In this document: positions 1 to 5,360 of the stretch, one piece after another
How positions within the stretch are numbered: the stretch's first letter is position 1
Layout of the letters: every line of letters begins with the position of its first letter
Source of the DNA: an uncultured Ruminococcus sp.
GTDB taxonomy: Bacteria > Bacillota > Clostridia > Oscillospirales > Ruminococcaceae
Assembly: GCA_900545125.1 (NCBI GenBank)
Contig: UQXS01000126.1
Coordinates: 1 to 7,059 of the forward strand
DNA: 7,059 nucleotides
Reading direction: 5' to 3'
The notes under the pieces: model-generated
Databases searched by the model: none
Seen by the model: the letters and a program-made list of their open reading frames with translations, nothing else
Told to the model about the DNA's origin: nothing
Program-made: the position numbers and the translations under genes

Positions 1-845
1 TAGGTCATATACCGGTACGGAAAACATTCAGCATCGCCGTCATAAATAAGCGAATAAACGCCGCTTTCCATGTGATTTTTCACATATTCCGTAAAATCAC
101 CGATACTTCCCTCTAGCATCACCACATCTGCTTTCGGGGAATAATGTTTGTATTTCATTCCCGGAGAAGCGGCGGTCTGTCCGTCCTGAAGTTCATGGAG
201 TATCGCATGATCTATTATTACTTCTCCGCATACCTCCAGAAGCATATCCTTAGTAATGCAGCCGGGGCGGAGAATTCTGACAGCCGATTCGTTTTCAACA
301 GAAATAACCGTTGATTCCACGCCGAATTCCGATTGTCCTCCGTCAACGACAGCCTCTATTTTTCCTGCCATATCGTCCATAACATGAGCGGCGGATGTAG
401 GGCTGGGGAGTCCCGAAGTATTTGCAGACGGTGCTGCAATGGGGCATCCGGAAAGTTCGATTATCCGGTGCATTACCCTGTGTGAGGGAACTCTTATGCC
501 TACCGTGTTCAGCCAGCCGGAAGTTATCATCGGTATCCTGTCATTTTTTGGCAGTACAATAGTCAGCGGTCCGGGACAAAATCTGTCAGCTATCTGCCGT
601 GCAAGTTCCGGAATTGATTCCGTATACCTTTCTGCCTGTGAGAAATCGGACAAATGCACTATAAGCGGATTATCCGCCGGGCGTCCTTTTGCATCAAATA
701 TTCTTTTTACAGCTTCCGGATCTGAGGCATCCGCTCCGAGACCGTATACCGTTTCGGTAGGAATGCCGACGATCCCGCCATTTTTTATCAGTTCAGCCGC
801 CCTGATAAGATCAGCTTCACTGTCACCAAGCAATATAGTTTCCAT
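1..845 (-). CDS. tsaC: L-threonylcarbamoyladenylate synthase, Sua5/YwlC type (3' end cut by window edge)
   Basis: This enzyme makes threonylcarbamoyl-AMP from threonine, bicarbonate and ATP in the cytoplasm. TsaBDE then transfers the group to A37 of tRNAs that read ANN codons (family knowledge). 281 codons are visible and the frame stays open to the left edge. The YrdC-fold domain covers about residues 10-196. It includes PTETVYGLG at 29-37, KGRPADNPL at 53-61, PGPLTIVLP at 91-99 and APSANTSG at 138-145. ASPGMKYKHYSPKA at 226-239 is the linker into the C-terminal Sua5 domain, so this is the long two-domain form; about 50-70 residues are probably missing. The ATG lies 4 bases after the prfA stop, with AGGA inside the prfA end as a likely SD, so the two are probably translationally coupled. 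The identity is secure; the exact symbol (tsaC, ywlC or sua5) is convention. Confidence 0.95.
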   Translation of the reverse strand, partial: METILLGDSEADLIRAAELIKNGGIVGIPTETVYGLGADASDPEAVKRIFDAKGRPADNPLIVHLSDFSQAERYTESIPELARQIADRFCPGPLTIVLPKNDRIPMITSGWLNTVGIRVPSHRVMHRIIELSGCPIAAPSANTSGLPSPTSAAHVMDDMAGKIEAVVDGGQSEFGVESTVISVENESAVRILRPGCITKDMLLEVCGEVIIDHAILHELQDGQTAASPGMKYKHYSPKADVVMLEGSIGDFTEYVKNHMESGVYSLIYDGDAECFPYRYMT

Positions 846-849
846 AATT

Positions 850-1923
850 TTACGCTTCCTGATTTGCAAGCTTTGCAGCCTGATCGGCTGTTGCAAGTGC
901 ATCAAATACTTCGTCAAGATTTCCGTTGAGAATATCCTCAAGCCTGTATATGGTCAGCCCGATTCTGTGATCGGTAAGGCGTCCCTGCGGAAAGTTATAC
1001 GTTCTGATTCTTTCGGAACGGTCGCCTGTTCCCACCTGCATTCTTCTTTCAGAGGCGATCTTGGCATCGTGTTCTTCCTGCATCGCCTCATATATACGTG
1101 ACCGCAGTATCTTCATAGCCTTATCTTTATTCTTGTGCTGACTGCGCTCGTCCTGACATTCAACAACAACATTTGTAGGCAGATACGTAATTCTGACTGC
1201 CGATTCGGTTTTATTGATATGCTGTCCGCCTGCACCGCTGGCACGGAAATAATCAATTTTAAGATCTGTGGGATTGATTTCAAGTTCTACATCGTCTGCC
1301 TCAACAAGAACTGCGACCGTCACGGTCGATGTATGAATACGTCCCTGGGACTCGGTTTCAGGTACTCTCTGAACACGATGAACTCCGCTTTCGTATTTCA
1401 GACGTGAGTATGCGCCGCTGCCCTCAATGGAAAAACTTATCTCCTTGAATCCACCAAGTTCCGTCGGATTGGAATAGAGTATCTCCTGCTTCCAGCCTTT
1501 TGTCTCGGCGTACATTGTGTACATACGATAAAGGGAATTTGCAAAAAGCGATGCTTCCTCGCCGCCTGCGCCTCCTCTTATTTCTATGATGACGTTTTTA
1601 TCATCATTGGGGTCTTTAGGAAGCAAAAGCACTTTGAGTTCCTGAGTTATGCGTTCCATATCCTCTTTTGATTCCTCAAGCACAGTCTGGGCGAACTCCT
1701 TCATTTCACGGTCGGAAGTTCCTTCATCGAGCACTTCTTTTGCTTCATCGAATGAAGAACGAACTGACAGATACTCACGGTATTTTTCAATAATCGGCGT
1801 CATATTCTTATAATCTTTCATAAGCTGGGTATACAGCTTATTATCGCTGACTATATCAGGATCTGCAAGTTTTTCGCTGATCCCGTCATATTTTTCAGCC
1901 ATTACAGCAAGCTTTTCAAACAT
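850..1923 (-). CDS. prfA: Peptide chain release factor 1
   Basis: RF1 recognises UAA and UAG in the ribosomal A site and triggers hydrolysis of peptidyl-tRNA. The product is 357 aa, close to the usual 355-360, so it looks complete. The N-terminal helical domain covers about residues 1-105. GGAGGEEASLFA starts the core near residue 117. The codon-reading tripeptide is PxT (P188-E189-T190, in HRVQRVPETESQGRIHTS), which marks RF1 rather than RF2 (SPF). The catalytic GGQ is at 232-234, in RASGAGGQHINKTESAVR. The start is an ATG with AAGGAG seven bases upstream (1931-1936). It is the middle gene of the leftward DUF951-prfA-tsaC operon. No prmC (GGQ glutamine methyltransferase) lies beside it, although that gene neighbours prfA in many bacteria; it is presumably elsewhere. 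Confidence 0.98.
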   Translation of the reverse strand: MFEKLAVMAEKYDGISEKLADPDIVSDNKLYTQLMKDYKNMTPIIEKYREYLSVRSSFDEAKEVLDEGTSDREMKEFAQTVLEESKEDMERITQELKVLLLPKDPNDDKNVIIEIRGGAGGEEASLFANSLYRMYTMYAETKGWKQEILYSNPTELGGFKEISFSIEGSGAYSRLKYESGVHRVQRVPETESQGRIHTSTVTVAVLVEADDVELEINPTDLKIDYFRASGAGGQHINKTESAVRITYLPTNVVVECQDERSQHKNKDKAMKILRSRIYEAMQEEHDAKIASERRMQVGTGDRSERIRTYNFPQGRLTDHRIGLTIYRLEDILNGNLDEVFDALATADQAAKLANQEA

Positions 1924-1956
1924 CCGGATTCTCCTTATTTCTACACATTCTTGTCA

Positions 1957-1978
1957 TCAGGACTGATTTTCGTCCTGA
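1957..1978 (-). promoter_or_regulatory. Hairpin at the end of the DUF951 gene, before prfA
   Basis: A perfect 7-bp inverted repeat (TCAGGAC / GTCCTGA, 8-base loop) ends exactly on the TGA stop of the DUF951 gene. No U-run follows on the mRNA, so it is not an intrinsic terminator. It could be an mRNA stability or processing element, or chance. Confidence 0.35.
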
Positions 1979-2151
1979 CGTTTTATTTTTTTTATATTTT
2001 TTTCGATCTTGTTCCTTGGTATCATAAATTCTCTGGAACATCCGGCACAGCGCAGCCGGAAATCCATACCGGAACGAATGACAAGCATTTCATTTGAACC
2101 GCATGGATGATTTTTTTTCATAATCAGTATATCGCCTGCTCTGACATCCAA
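1957..2151 (-). CDS. DUF951 family small protein (YyzM-like)
   Basis: The product is a 64-aa protein of unknown function. The pattern fits DUF951: MDVRAGDILIMKKNHPCGSNE at the N-terminus, then a CxxC pair (C35-x-x-C38 in RLRCAGC) and MIPRNKIEK. With C17 the cysteines recall a small metal-binding or OB/SH3-like barrel protein, but that is inference. The tail is lysine-rich (KNIKKIKR). The start codon is TTG (2149-2151). It is favoured because AGGAGGA (2159-2165) sits seven bases upstream and because family members begin with MDV. It is the first gene of the leftward operon, with prfA 33 bases downstream, so it may have a role near translation. Confidence 0.85.
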   Translation of the reverse strand: MDVRAGDILIMKKNHPCGSNEMLVIRSGMDFRLRCAGCSREFMIPRNKIEKNIKKIKRQDENQS

Positions 2152-2209
2152 AGATGATTCCTCCTAAAAATCTTTTATTTCCAAACACGATTTTCATAAC
2201 TCAACTTTA

Positions 2210-2238
2210 ATTATACCCCAAAATCATTTTTAAATCAA
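2210..2238 (-). promoter_or_regulatory. Promoter of the DUF951-prfA-tsaC operon
   Basis: TTGATT (2233-2238) and TATAAT (2210-2215) lie 17 bases apart on the minus strand. This is a strong housekeeping-sigma match. Transcription would start near 2203, giving a leader of about 50 nt before the TTG start. The rest of the 169-base divergent gap is A/T-rich. I found no comparably good promoter for the rightward gene at 2335. Confidence 0.75.
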
Positions 2239-2334
2239 TATTTGGAGAGTATATTTTTTTGAGTTTGTGTAAAAATAATAAAAACCCCCATTAAAACATA
2301 TTGAACTCTACTAAAAAATGAAAGGATAATTAAT

Positions 2335-2688
2335 ATGATAGCAAGAGTATCGGCAGAATTTGAAGCCCCTGAACTGGCTGAAGCATCTCTGCACAGAATA
2401 AAAGAAGGCATAAACGGTATTCACCGTACCGGTATAATCTACAACAAACGGGCTGAAAAAACCATGAAATTAAAAAACGGTACTATCTATACCATTATCC
2501 CAACCGCAGTTACCACATTCAATTATATTACTGCGGTCATGGAATCGCCGGCTTCCGAGGACGTTATCCCTGAACCGTCACGCCGACGGACTACCAAAGC
2601 ATACGTTATCTGTGATTCCGACAGCATTGACAATGTAAGATCTGTCCTTAACGCTATGGGAGGACTTAATGTCCGATCTGAATTATGA
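2335..2688 (+). CDS. Uncharacterised 117-aa protein paired with the S1-domain gene
   Basis: I do not recognise the family with certainty. The ATG has AAAGGA eight bases upstream (2321-2326). No signal peptide or membrane segment is visible, so it is probably cytoplasmic. Residues 1-37 (VSAEFEAPELAEASLHRIKEG, then GIIYNK) and residues 86-117 (KAYVICDSDSIDNVRSVLNAMGG, then LNVRSEL) both read as strand-helix-strand. A ferredoxin-like or ACT-like alpha/beta fold is therefore possible (inference). The centre, GTIYTIIPTAVTTFNYITAVMESPASEDVIPEP (49-81), looks constrained and may be the functional core, with an Arg-rich RRRTT just after it. Its stop is 68 bases before the S1-domain gene on the same strand, so the two are likely cotranscribed. 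Codon use resembles the neighbours, so it looks like a resident gene. Confidence 0.8.
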   Translation: MIARVSAEFEAPELAEASLHRIKEGINGIHRTGIIYNKRAEKTMKLKNGTIYTIIPTAVTTFNYITAVMESPASEDVIPEPSRRRTTKAYVICDSDSIDNVRSVLNAMGGLNVRSEL

Positions 2689-2697
2689 TGTTCTATT

Positions 2698-2749
2698 CCT
2701 CCGGATATGCGCATAAACTTAACTATCAAGGCAATACAGATTACGGAGG
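2698..2749 (+). promoter_or_regulatory. Possible SD-masking helix before the S1-domain gene
   Basis: CCTCCG (2698-2703), ten bases past the stop of the 117-aa gene, is fully complementary to CGGAGG (2744-2749), the SD of the next gene. The 40-base loop contains the palindrome TATGCGCATA (2706-2715). A ribosome terminating at 2688 would cover the left arm and free the SD. That would make translation of the S1-domain protein depend on translation of the first gene (inference). Confidence 0.4.
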
Positions 2750-2756
2750 TAAAAAT

Positions 2757-3674
2757 ATGATCTATAAACCAGAAGGTTCGTTATACACGACCGATCTTAA
2801 TTCAAGGCTGATATCCTCAGCTGACGGACTGAGAGAGGCTATGAATAAGGGGATTATCGTTGAAGCAAGAGCATCTGTATGCGACAGCTCACATAATCTT
2901 ATCATTGATCTCCCATGCGGCAGAGGAATTATTTACAGAGAAGAAGGGGCAGTCGGGATATCCGAGGGGAAAACCCGTGACATCGCTCTTATTTCACGTG
3001 TCAACAAGCTTGTATGCTTTGTTGTAAAGGAAGTCACGGAAAACGGCTGCGGCAAACTCACTGCTGTTCTATCACGTAAAGAAGCTCAGGAAAAATGCAT
3101 TGCCGATTACACCGGAAATCTCGTTCCCGGAGATATCATTGATGCCAGAATCACACATCTGGAGCAATTCGGATGTTTTGTAGACATAGGCTGCGGACTT
3201 CCGTCACTTATTCCCATTGATGCTATTTCTGTGTCAAGAATATCTCATCCCTCGGACAGATTTGCCACCGGACAGTATATCAAAGCAATTGTGCGTTCCA
3301 ATGAAAATGGCAGGATTTGTCTCAGCCACAAGGAACTTCTGGGCACATGGGAGGAAAACGCCGACAAATTTCATCCCGGAGAGACAGTTTCCGGAATCGT
3401 GCGGTCTATCGAAGAATACGGTATTTTTGTAGAACTTGCGCCAAATCTTGCCGGTCTTGCCGAGCCAAAGGAAAACATCCGTCCCGGTCAGAGTGTAAGT
3501 GTCTACATAAAAGCCCTGATCCCGGAAAAAATGAAGATCAAGCTTATAATCGTAGATACCTGCGACGATACGCCGCCGCAGGAAGAAATCCATTACTTCT
3601 ACAATGGAGACCATATTAAATCGTGGAATTATGCAACCGAAGCTTCCGGAAAGAAGATCATAACCGAATTCTGA
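2757..3674 (+). CDS. S1 RNA-binding domain protein (ribosomal protein S1-like)
   Basis: This 305-aa protein is built from S1/OB folds that bind single-stranded RNA. Two S1 units are clear. One is at about 123-196 (PGDIIDARITHLEQFGCFVDIG, ending RICLSHKELLGTW). The other is at about 207-267 (PGETVSGIVRSIEEYGIFVELAPNLAGL). A divergent OB-like unit covers about 33-108 and ends in VLSRKEA. The C-terminus (WNYATEASGKKIITEF) lies outside the repeats. The usual G-[FIY]-FV-[DE] core is visible at G139-CFVD and G222-IFVE. Full S1 proteins have four to six repeats, so this is a short S1-like protein that could act in translation initiation or mRNA handling; the exact role is unknown. I chose the ATG at 2757 because GGAGGT (2745-2750) is six bases upstream. 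The in-frame ATG at 2685 overlaps the previous stop and has no SD. Confidence 0.88.
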   Translation: MIYKPEGSLYTTDLNSRLISSADGLREAMNKGIIVEARASVCDSSHNLIIDLPCGRGIIYREEGAVGISEGKTRDIALISRVNKLVCFVVKEVTENGCGKLTAVLSRKEAQEKCIADYTGNLVPGDIIDARITHLEQFGCFVDIGCGLPSLIPIDAISVSRISHPSDRFATGQYIKAIVRSNENGRICLSHKELLGTWEENADKFHPGETVSGIVRSIEEYGIFVELAPNLAGLAEPKENIRPGQSVSVYIKALIPEKMKIKLIIVDTCDDTPPQEEIHYFYNGDHIKSWNYATEASGKKIITEF

Positions 3675-3675
3675 A

Positions 3676-3712
3676 AAATGGCATCTGCTTAACATGAAAG
3701 CAGATGCCATTT
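3676..3712. terminator. Bidirectional intrinsic terminator between convergent genes
   Basis: A perfect 15-bp inverted repeat (AAATGGCATCTGCTT at 3676-3690, complement at 3698-3712) has a 7-base loop. It follows the S1-domain stop directly and lies 18 bases past the pfkA stop on the other strand. Reading leftward it ends in ATTTTT, a good tail for pfkA. Reading rightward the tail (TTTGTTAT) is weaker. It probably serves both genes. Confidence 0.88.
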
Positions 3713-3730
3713 GTTATACCCGGATATATC

Positions 3731-4693
3731 TCAGAATGCTATTTCTTCGGCAATTCGATGAAGATGAGAATCATACTCTTTCTTCATTGCCAAAGCTTCC
3801 TGGATATCAAAGTCAACGATCTTGCTGTCCTTTATGCCGACAACACGATTGCCGATGCCCTGTTCAAGAAGCTCAACAGCGTAATATCCCATTCTTGTAG
3901 CCTCTACTCTGTCTCTCAGTGTAGGAGATCCGCCTCTCTGAACGTGTCCGAGGATAGTTGCTCTTGTTTCGATCTGTGTCTTTTCCTGAAGAACCTTTGC
4001 GATTTCCTCAGTATGACCTACGCCCTCCGAAACAACAACAACGAAGTACTGCTTGCCCTTTGCTCTCTTTTCGAGCATTGACTTGGCAATTACGTCGAGA
4101 TCATAAGGAGCTTCAACAGTGATTATATCGGTAGCACCGCAGGCAATACCGGTATTAACAGCAATATGACCTGCATTTCTTCCCATTACTTCAACAACAG
4201 AACATCTGTCATGAGACTGTGATGTATCACGAAGTTTATCCATAAGTTCCATAGCCGTATTCATGGCTGTATCAAAGCCGATAGTATAGTCAGTGCAGGC
4301 AATATCGTTATCAATAGTTCCGGGGAGACCAATACAGAGAACTCCCTTTGCTGACAGATCGGCAGCTCCTCTGAAAGAACCGTCACCGCCGATAACAACA
4401 AGACCTTCGATTCCGATTTCTTCGCATTTCTTTCTTGCCTTTTCAACACCCTCTTCGGTTCTGAATTCAGGGCATCTTGCGGTAGAGAGAATCGTTCCGC
4501 CTCTATGTATAATATCAGAAACACTTCTCTCATCCATTTTAACAATATTACCGCTTATAAGACCAACATAGCCTTTATGAACGCCGTAAACCTCCATACC
4601 CTTGCTGAGAGCCGTTCTTACGACTGCTCTTACAGCTGCATTCATTCCCGGTGCGTCGCCGCCGCTTGTTAAAACACCGATTTTTTTAATCAT
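3731..4693 (-). CDS. pfkA: ATP-dependent 6-phosphofructokinase
   Basis: PfkA phosphorylates fructose 6-phosphate at C1 with ATP, the committed step of glycolysis, and acts as a cytosolic homotetramer. The product is 320 aa, the same length as E. coli PfkA and collinear with it. Visible motifs are the ATP loop TSGGDAPGMNA (9-19), STARCPEFR (70-78), GGDGS (102-106), GTIDND (125-130) with catalytic D128, MGRNAGH (170-176) and HVQRGGSP (250-257). G105 in GGDGS marks an ATP enzyme; PPi enzymes carry Asp there. Allosteric-site arginines R22 and R26 are kept. R55 of E. coli (Met counted) is E55 here, with an Arg next to it, so effector response may differ. The ATG has GGAG seven bases upstream. It is transcribed from its own consensus promoter, with no pyk neighbour visible, and ends at the terminator shared with the S1-domain gene. 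Confidence 0.98.
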   Translation of the reverse strand: MIKKIGVLTSGGDAPGMNAAVRAVVRTALSKGMEVYGVHKGYVGLISGNIVKMDERSVSDIIHRGGTILSTARCPEFRTEEGVEKARKKCEEIGIEGLVVIGGDGSFRGAADLSAKGVLCIGLPGTIDNDIACTDYTIGFDTAMNTAMELMDKLRDTSQSHDRCSVVEVMGRNAGHIAVNTGIACGATDIITVEAPYDLDVIAKSMLEKRAKGKQYFVVVVSEGVGHTEEIAKVLQEKTQIETRATILGHVQRGGSPTLRDRVEATRMGYYAVELLEQGIGNRVVGIKDSKIVDFDIQEALAMKKEYDSHLHRIAEEIAF

Positions 4694-4732
4694 ACAAATT
4701 CTCCATTCTGCTCATGGGCATTTATTTTTAAT

Positions 4733-4752
4733 TTACGGTAACTTTTCCGTAA
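4733..4752. promoter_or_regulatory. Dyad in the pfkA leader, possible operator or hairpin
   Basis: TTACGG-N8-CCGTAA is a perfect 6-bp dyad about 14-33 bases past the predicted pfkA start of transcription (near 4765). A repressor bound here would block elongation, and as RNA it could form a small hairpin. It does not resemble a CcpA cre site. No regulator is identifiable. Confidence 0.4.
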
Positions 4753-4771
4753 CATAATTCCATACATTTTT

Positions 4772-4800
4772 ATTATACTGCATTTTTACATAAATGTCAA
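4772..4800 (-). promoter_or_regulatory. Consensus promoter of pfkA
   Basis: TTGACA (4795-4800) and TATAAT (4772-4777) are both perfect on the minus strand, with a 17-base spacer. Transcription would start near 4765, giving a leader of about 70 nt. It overlaps the opposing promoter at 4785-4814. Confidence 0.9.
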
Positions 4801-4814
4801 GTGTTTTTTATAAT
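4785..4814 (+). promoter_or_regulatory. Promoter of the candidate small RNA, interlocked with the pfkA promoter
   Basis: TTTACA (4785-4790) and TATAAT (4809-4814) lie 18 bases apart on the plus strand, with a predicted start near 4821. The -35 box sits inside the pfkA spacer and the pfkA -35 sits inside this spacer, so one polymerase excludes the other. A 5-bp dyad, AATCT/AGATT (4812-4830), covers the -10 and start site. Confidence 0.6.
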
Positions 4815-4820
4815 CTAAAA

Positions 4821-4935
4821 AAATCAGATTGTAGAGTTGTCAATACCATATAGAGCACGCCTGACGGCTTTGTGCGGTGTTGCCGTAAATAGGAACAAGT
4901 TTACAACAGTTGTGGTTATCCATAACTGCTTTTTT
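4821..4935 (+). ncRNA. Candidate structured small RNA, about 115 nt, family unknown
   Basis: No coding frame of note is present. A good promoter lies just upstream and a clean intrinsic terminator ends the unit. GTTGT-c-AA (4836-4843) can pair with TT-t-ACAAC (4900-4907), closing a domain. Inside, GCAC (4855-4858) can pair with GTGC (4872-4875), and ACGGC (4864-4868) with GCCGT (4882-4886). The two helices interleave, as in an H-type pseudoknot. A competing helix, ACGCC/GGTGT (4857-4861 with 4876-4880), is possible. The central part is richer in G/C than its flanks. I see no SRP GGAA-loop motif, no T-box sequence and no riboswitch core that I recognise. No gene in the same direction follows before the second terminator, so a free-standing RNA is likelier than a leader. 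A known family that I cannot recall remains possible. Confidence 0.45.
4907..4935 (+). terminator. Intrinsic terminator of the candidate small RNA
   Basis: CAGTTGTGG (4907-4915), loop TTAT and CCATAACTG (4920-4928) form a 9-bp stem with one G-U pair. C and six T residues (4930-4935) follow. This is a textbook rightward terminator in a place where no rightward protein gene ends. Confidence 0.8.
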
Positions 4936-5034
4936 GGCAATTATTTGCTGTTATGAGATAACCTAATTGTAATCCACAATGTTGATATTTTGATGTATTT
5001 TTATGTAATTTTGCGTACTTGGCAATATTTGCAG
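4934..5034. repeat. Diverged direct repeat pair in the intergenic region
   Basis: TTGGCAATTATTTGCTG (4934-4950) recurs as TTGGCAATATTTGCAG (5019-5034), differing by one missing T and one substitution. The 68 bases between are A/T-rich with no gene that I can see. This could be a short local duplication or a pair of protein-binding sites. Confidence 0.4.
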
Positions 5035-5043
5035 AATATAAAG

Positions 5044-5085
5044 AAAATCTCTCAAACAACACATTATAGCTGTTTGAGAGATTTT
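5044..5085. terminator. Long hairpin terminator after tRNA-Thr
   Basis: A perfect 15-bp inverted repeat (AAAATCTCTCAAACA at 5044-5058, complement at 5071-5085) has a 12-base loop. It lies five bases past the encoded CCA of the leftward tRNA. Leftward the tail is TTTTCTTTATATT. Rightward it ends in six T residues, so it can also stop rightward transcription before it becomes antisense to the tRNA. Confidence 0.85.
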
Positions 5086-5089
5086 TTAC

Positions 5090-5165
5090 TGGAGCTGATG
5101 ATCGGACTTGAACCGACGACCTACGCCTTACCAAGGCGTTGCGCTACCGACTGTGCCACATCAGC
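5090..5165 (-). tRNA. tRNA-Thr (anticodon GGU), CCA encoded
   Basis: All cloverleaf elements are present. The acceptor stem is GCTGATG/CATCAGC with discriminator T, then CCA (5090-5092). The D arm is GCAC/GCGC with one A-C mismatch and loop AGTCGGTA. The anticodon stem is ACGCC/GGCGT with loop TTGGTAA, giving anticodon GGT at 5130-5132. The T arm is GTCGG/CCGAT with TTCAAGT. It decodes ACC and ACU. It appears to be transcribed alone from its own promoter and terminator. Without CCA it spans 5093-5165. Confidence 0.98.
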
Positions 5166-5177
5166 ACCAACATTTAT

Positions 5178-5206
5178 ATTATACAGCATAATAAACGGTT
5201 TGTCAA
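5178..5206 (-). promoter_or_regulatory. Consensus promoter of tRNA-Thr
   Basis: TTGACA (5201-5206) and TATAAT (5178-5183) are perfect, with a 17-base spacer. The start would be near 5171, a few bases before the tRNA. Just upstream, 5211-5224 is the perfect A/T palindrome AAAAATATATTTTT, which resembles an UP element of stable-RNA promoters. Confidence 0.9.
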
Positions 5207-5264
5207 GAAGAAAAATATATTTTTTTATATTAACAATAACAGCGAAGAAAAAATTGCCATAAAG

Positions 5265-5286
5265 TATTGACAATTCAGAGTCAATA
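5265..5286. promoter_or_regulatory. Dyad over the symporter -35 box, probable operator
   Basis: TATTGAC-N8-GTCAATA is a perfect 7-bp dyad. Its left half contains most of the -35 hexamer and its right half lies in the spacer. A bound dimer would block polymerase, so it suggests repression, possibly by substrate level. The regulator is unknown. Part of the left half is fixed by the promoter consensus, which lowers its weight. Confidence 0.5.
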
Positions 5287-5295
5287 TAGTATAAT
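5267..5295 (+). promoter_or_regulatory. Consensus promoter of the symporter gene
   Basis: TTGACA (5267-5272) and TATAAT (5290-5295) are perfect, with a 17-base spacer. Transcription would start near 5302, giving a leader of about 59 nt that I see no clear structure in. Confidence 0.9.
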
Positions 5296-5360
5296 GTTAA
5301 AAGTACGCTTTATTAATTTAAAGCTTTACAGATTTAGGTCAAAGAACTGGAGTTGGTAAA

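Noticed and set aside
439..1101. Rightward 220-aa open frame
   Set aside because: It is antisense to tsaC and prfA, both clearly coding on the minus strand, and has no SD or recognisable domain.
2685..2756. Extended N-terminus of the S1-domain protein from the ATG at 2685
   Set aside because: There is no SD before 2685, whereas GGAGGT sits six bases before the ATG at 2757; the extra 24 residues look like translated leader.
3234..3710. Leftward 158-aa open frame
   Set aside because: It is a shadow of the S1-domain gene and its start lies inside the shared terminator hairpin.
4821..4935. The small RNA as a 6S, SRP or T-box RNA
   Set aside because: It is too short for a usual 6S RNA and has no long closing stem. 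It lacks the SRP GGAA-loop region and the T-box AGGGTGG motif. None of this excludes a family that I cannot recall.
4916..4978. DnaA-box-like words (TTATCCATA, TAATCCACA) suggesting a replication origin
   Set aside because: Each has one mismatch to TTATNCACA, there are only two, the first lies within the terminator hairpin, and no dnaA, dnaN or AT-rich unwinding block is nearby.
4916..5134. Leftward 72-aa open frame
   Set aside because: It runs through tRNA-Thr and its terminator; the Arg/Ser-rich N-terminus is a translation of the tRNA.
5090..5165. tRNA-Thr as an integration (att) site
   Set aside because: No integrase gene and no second copy of the tRNA 3' end in the window; the flanking direct repeat does not match the tRNA sequence.
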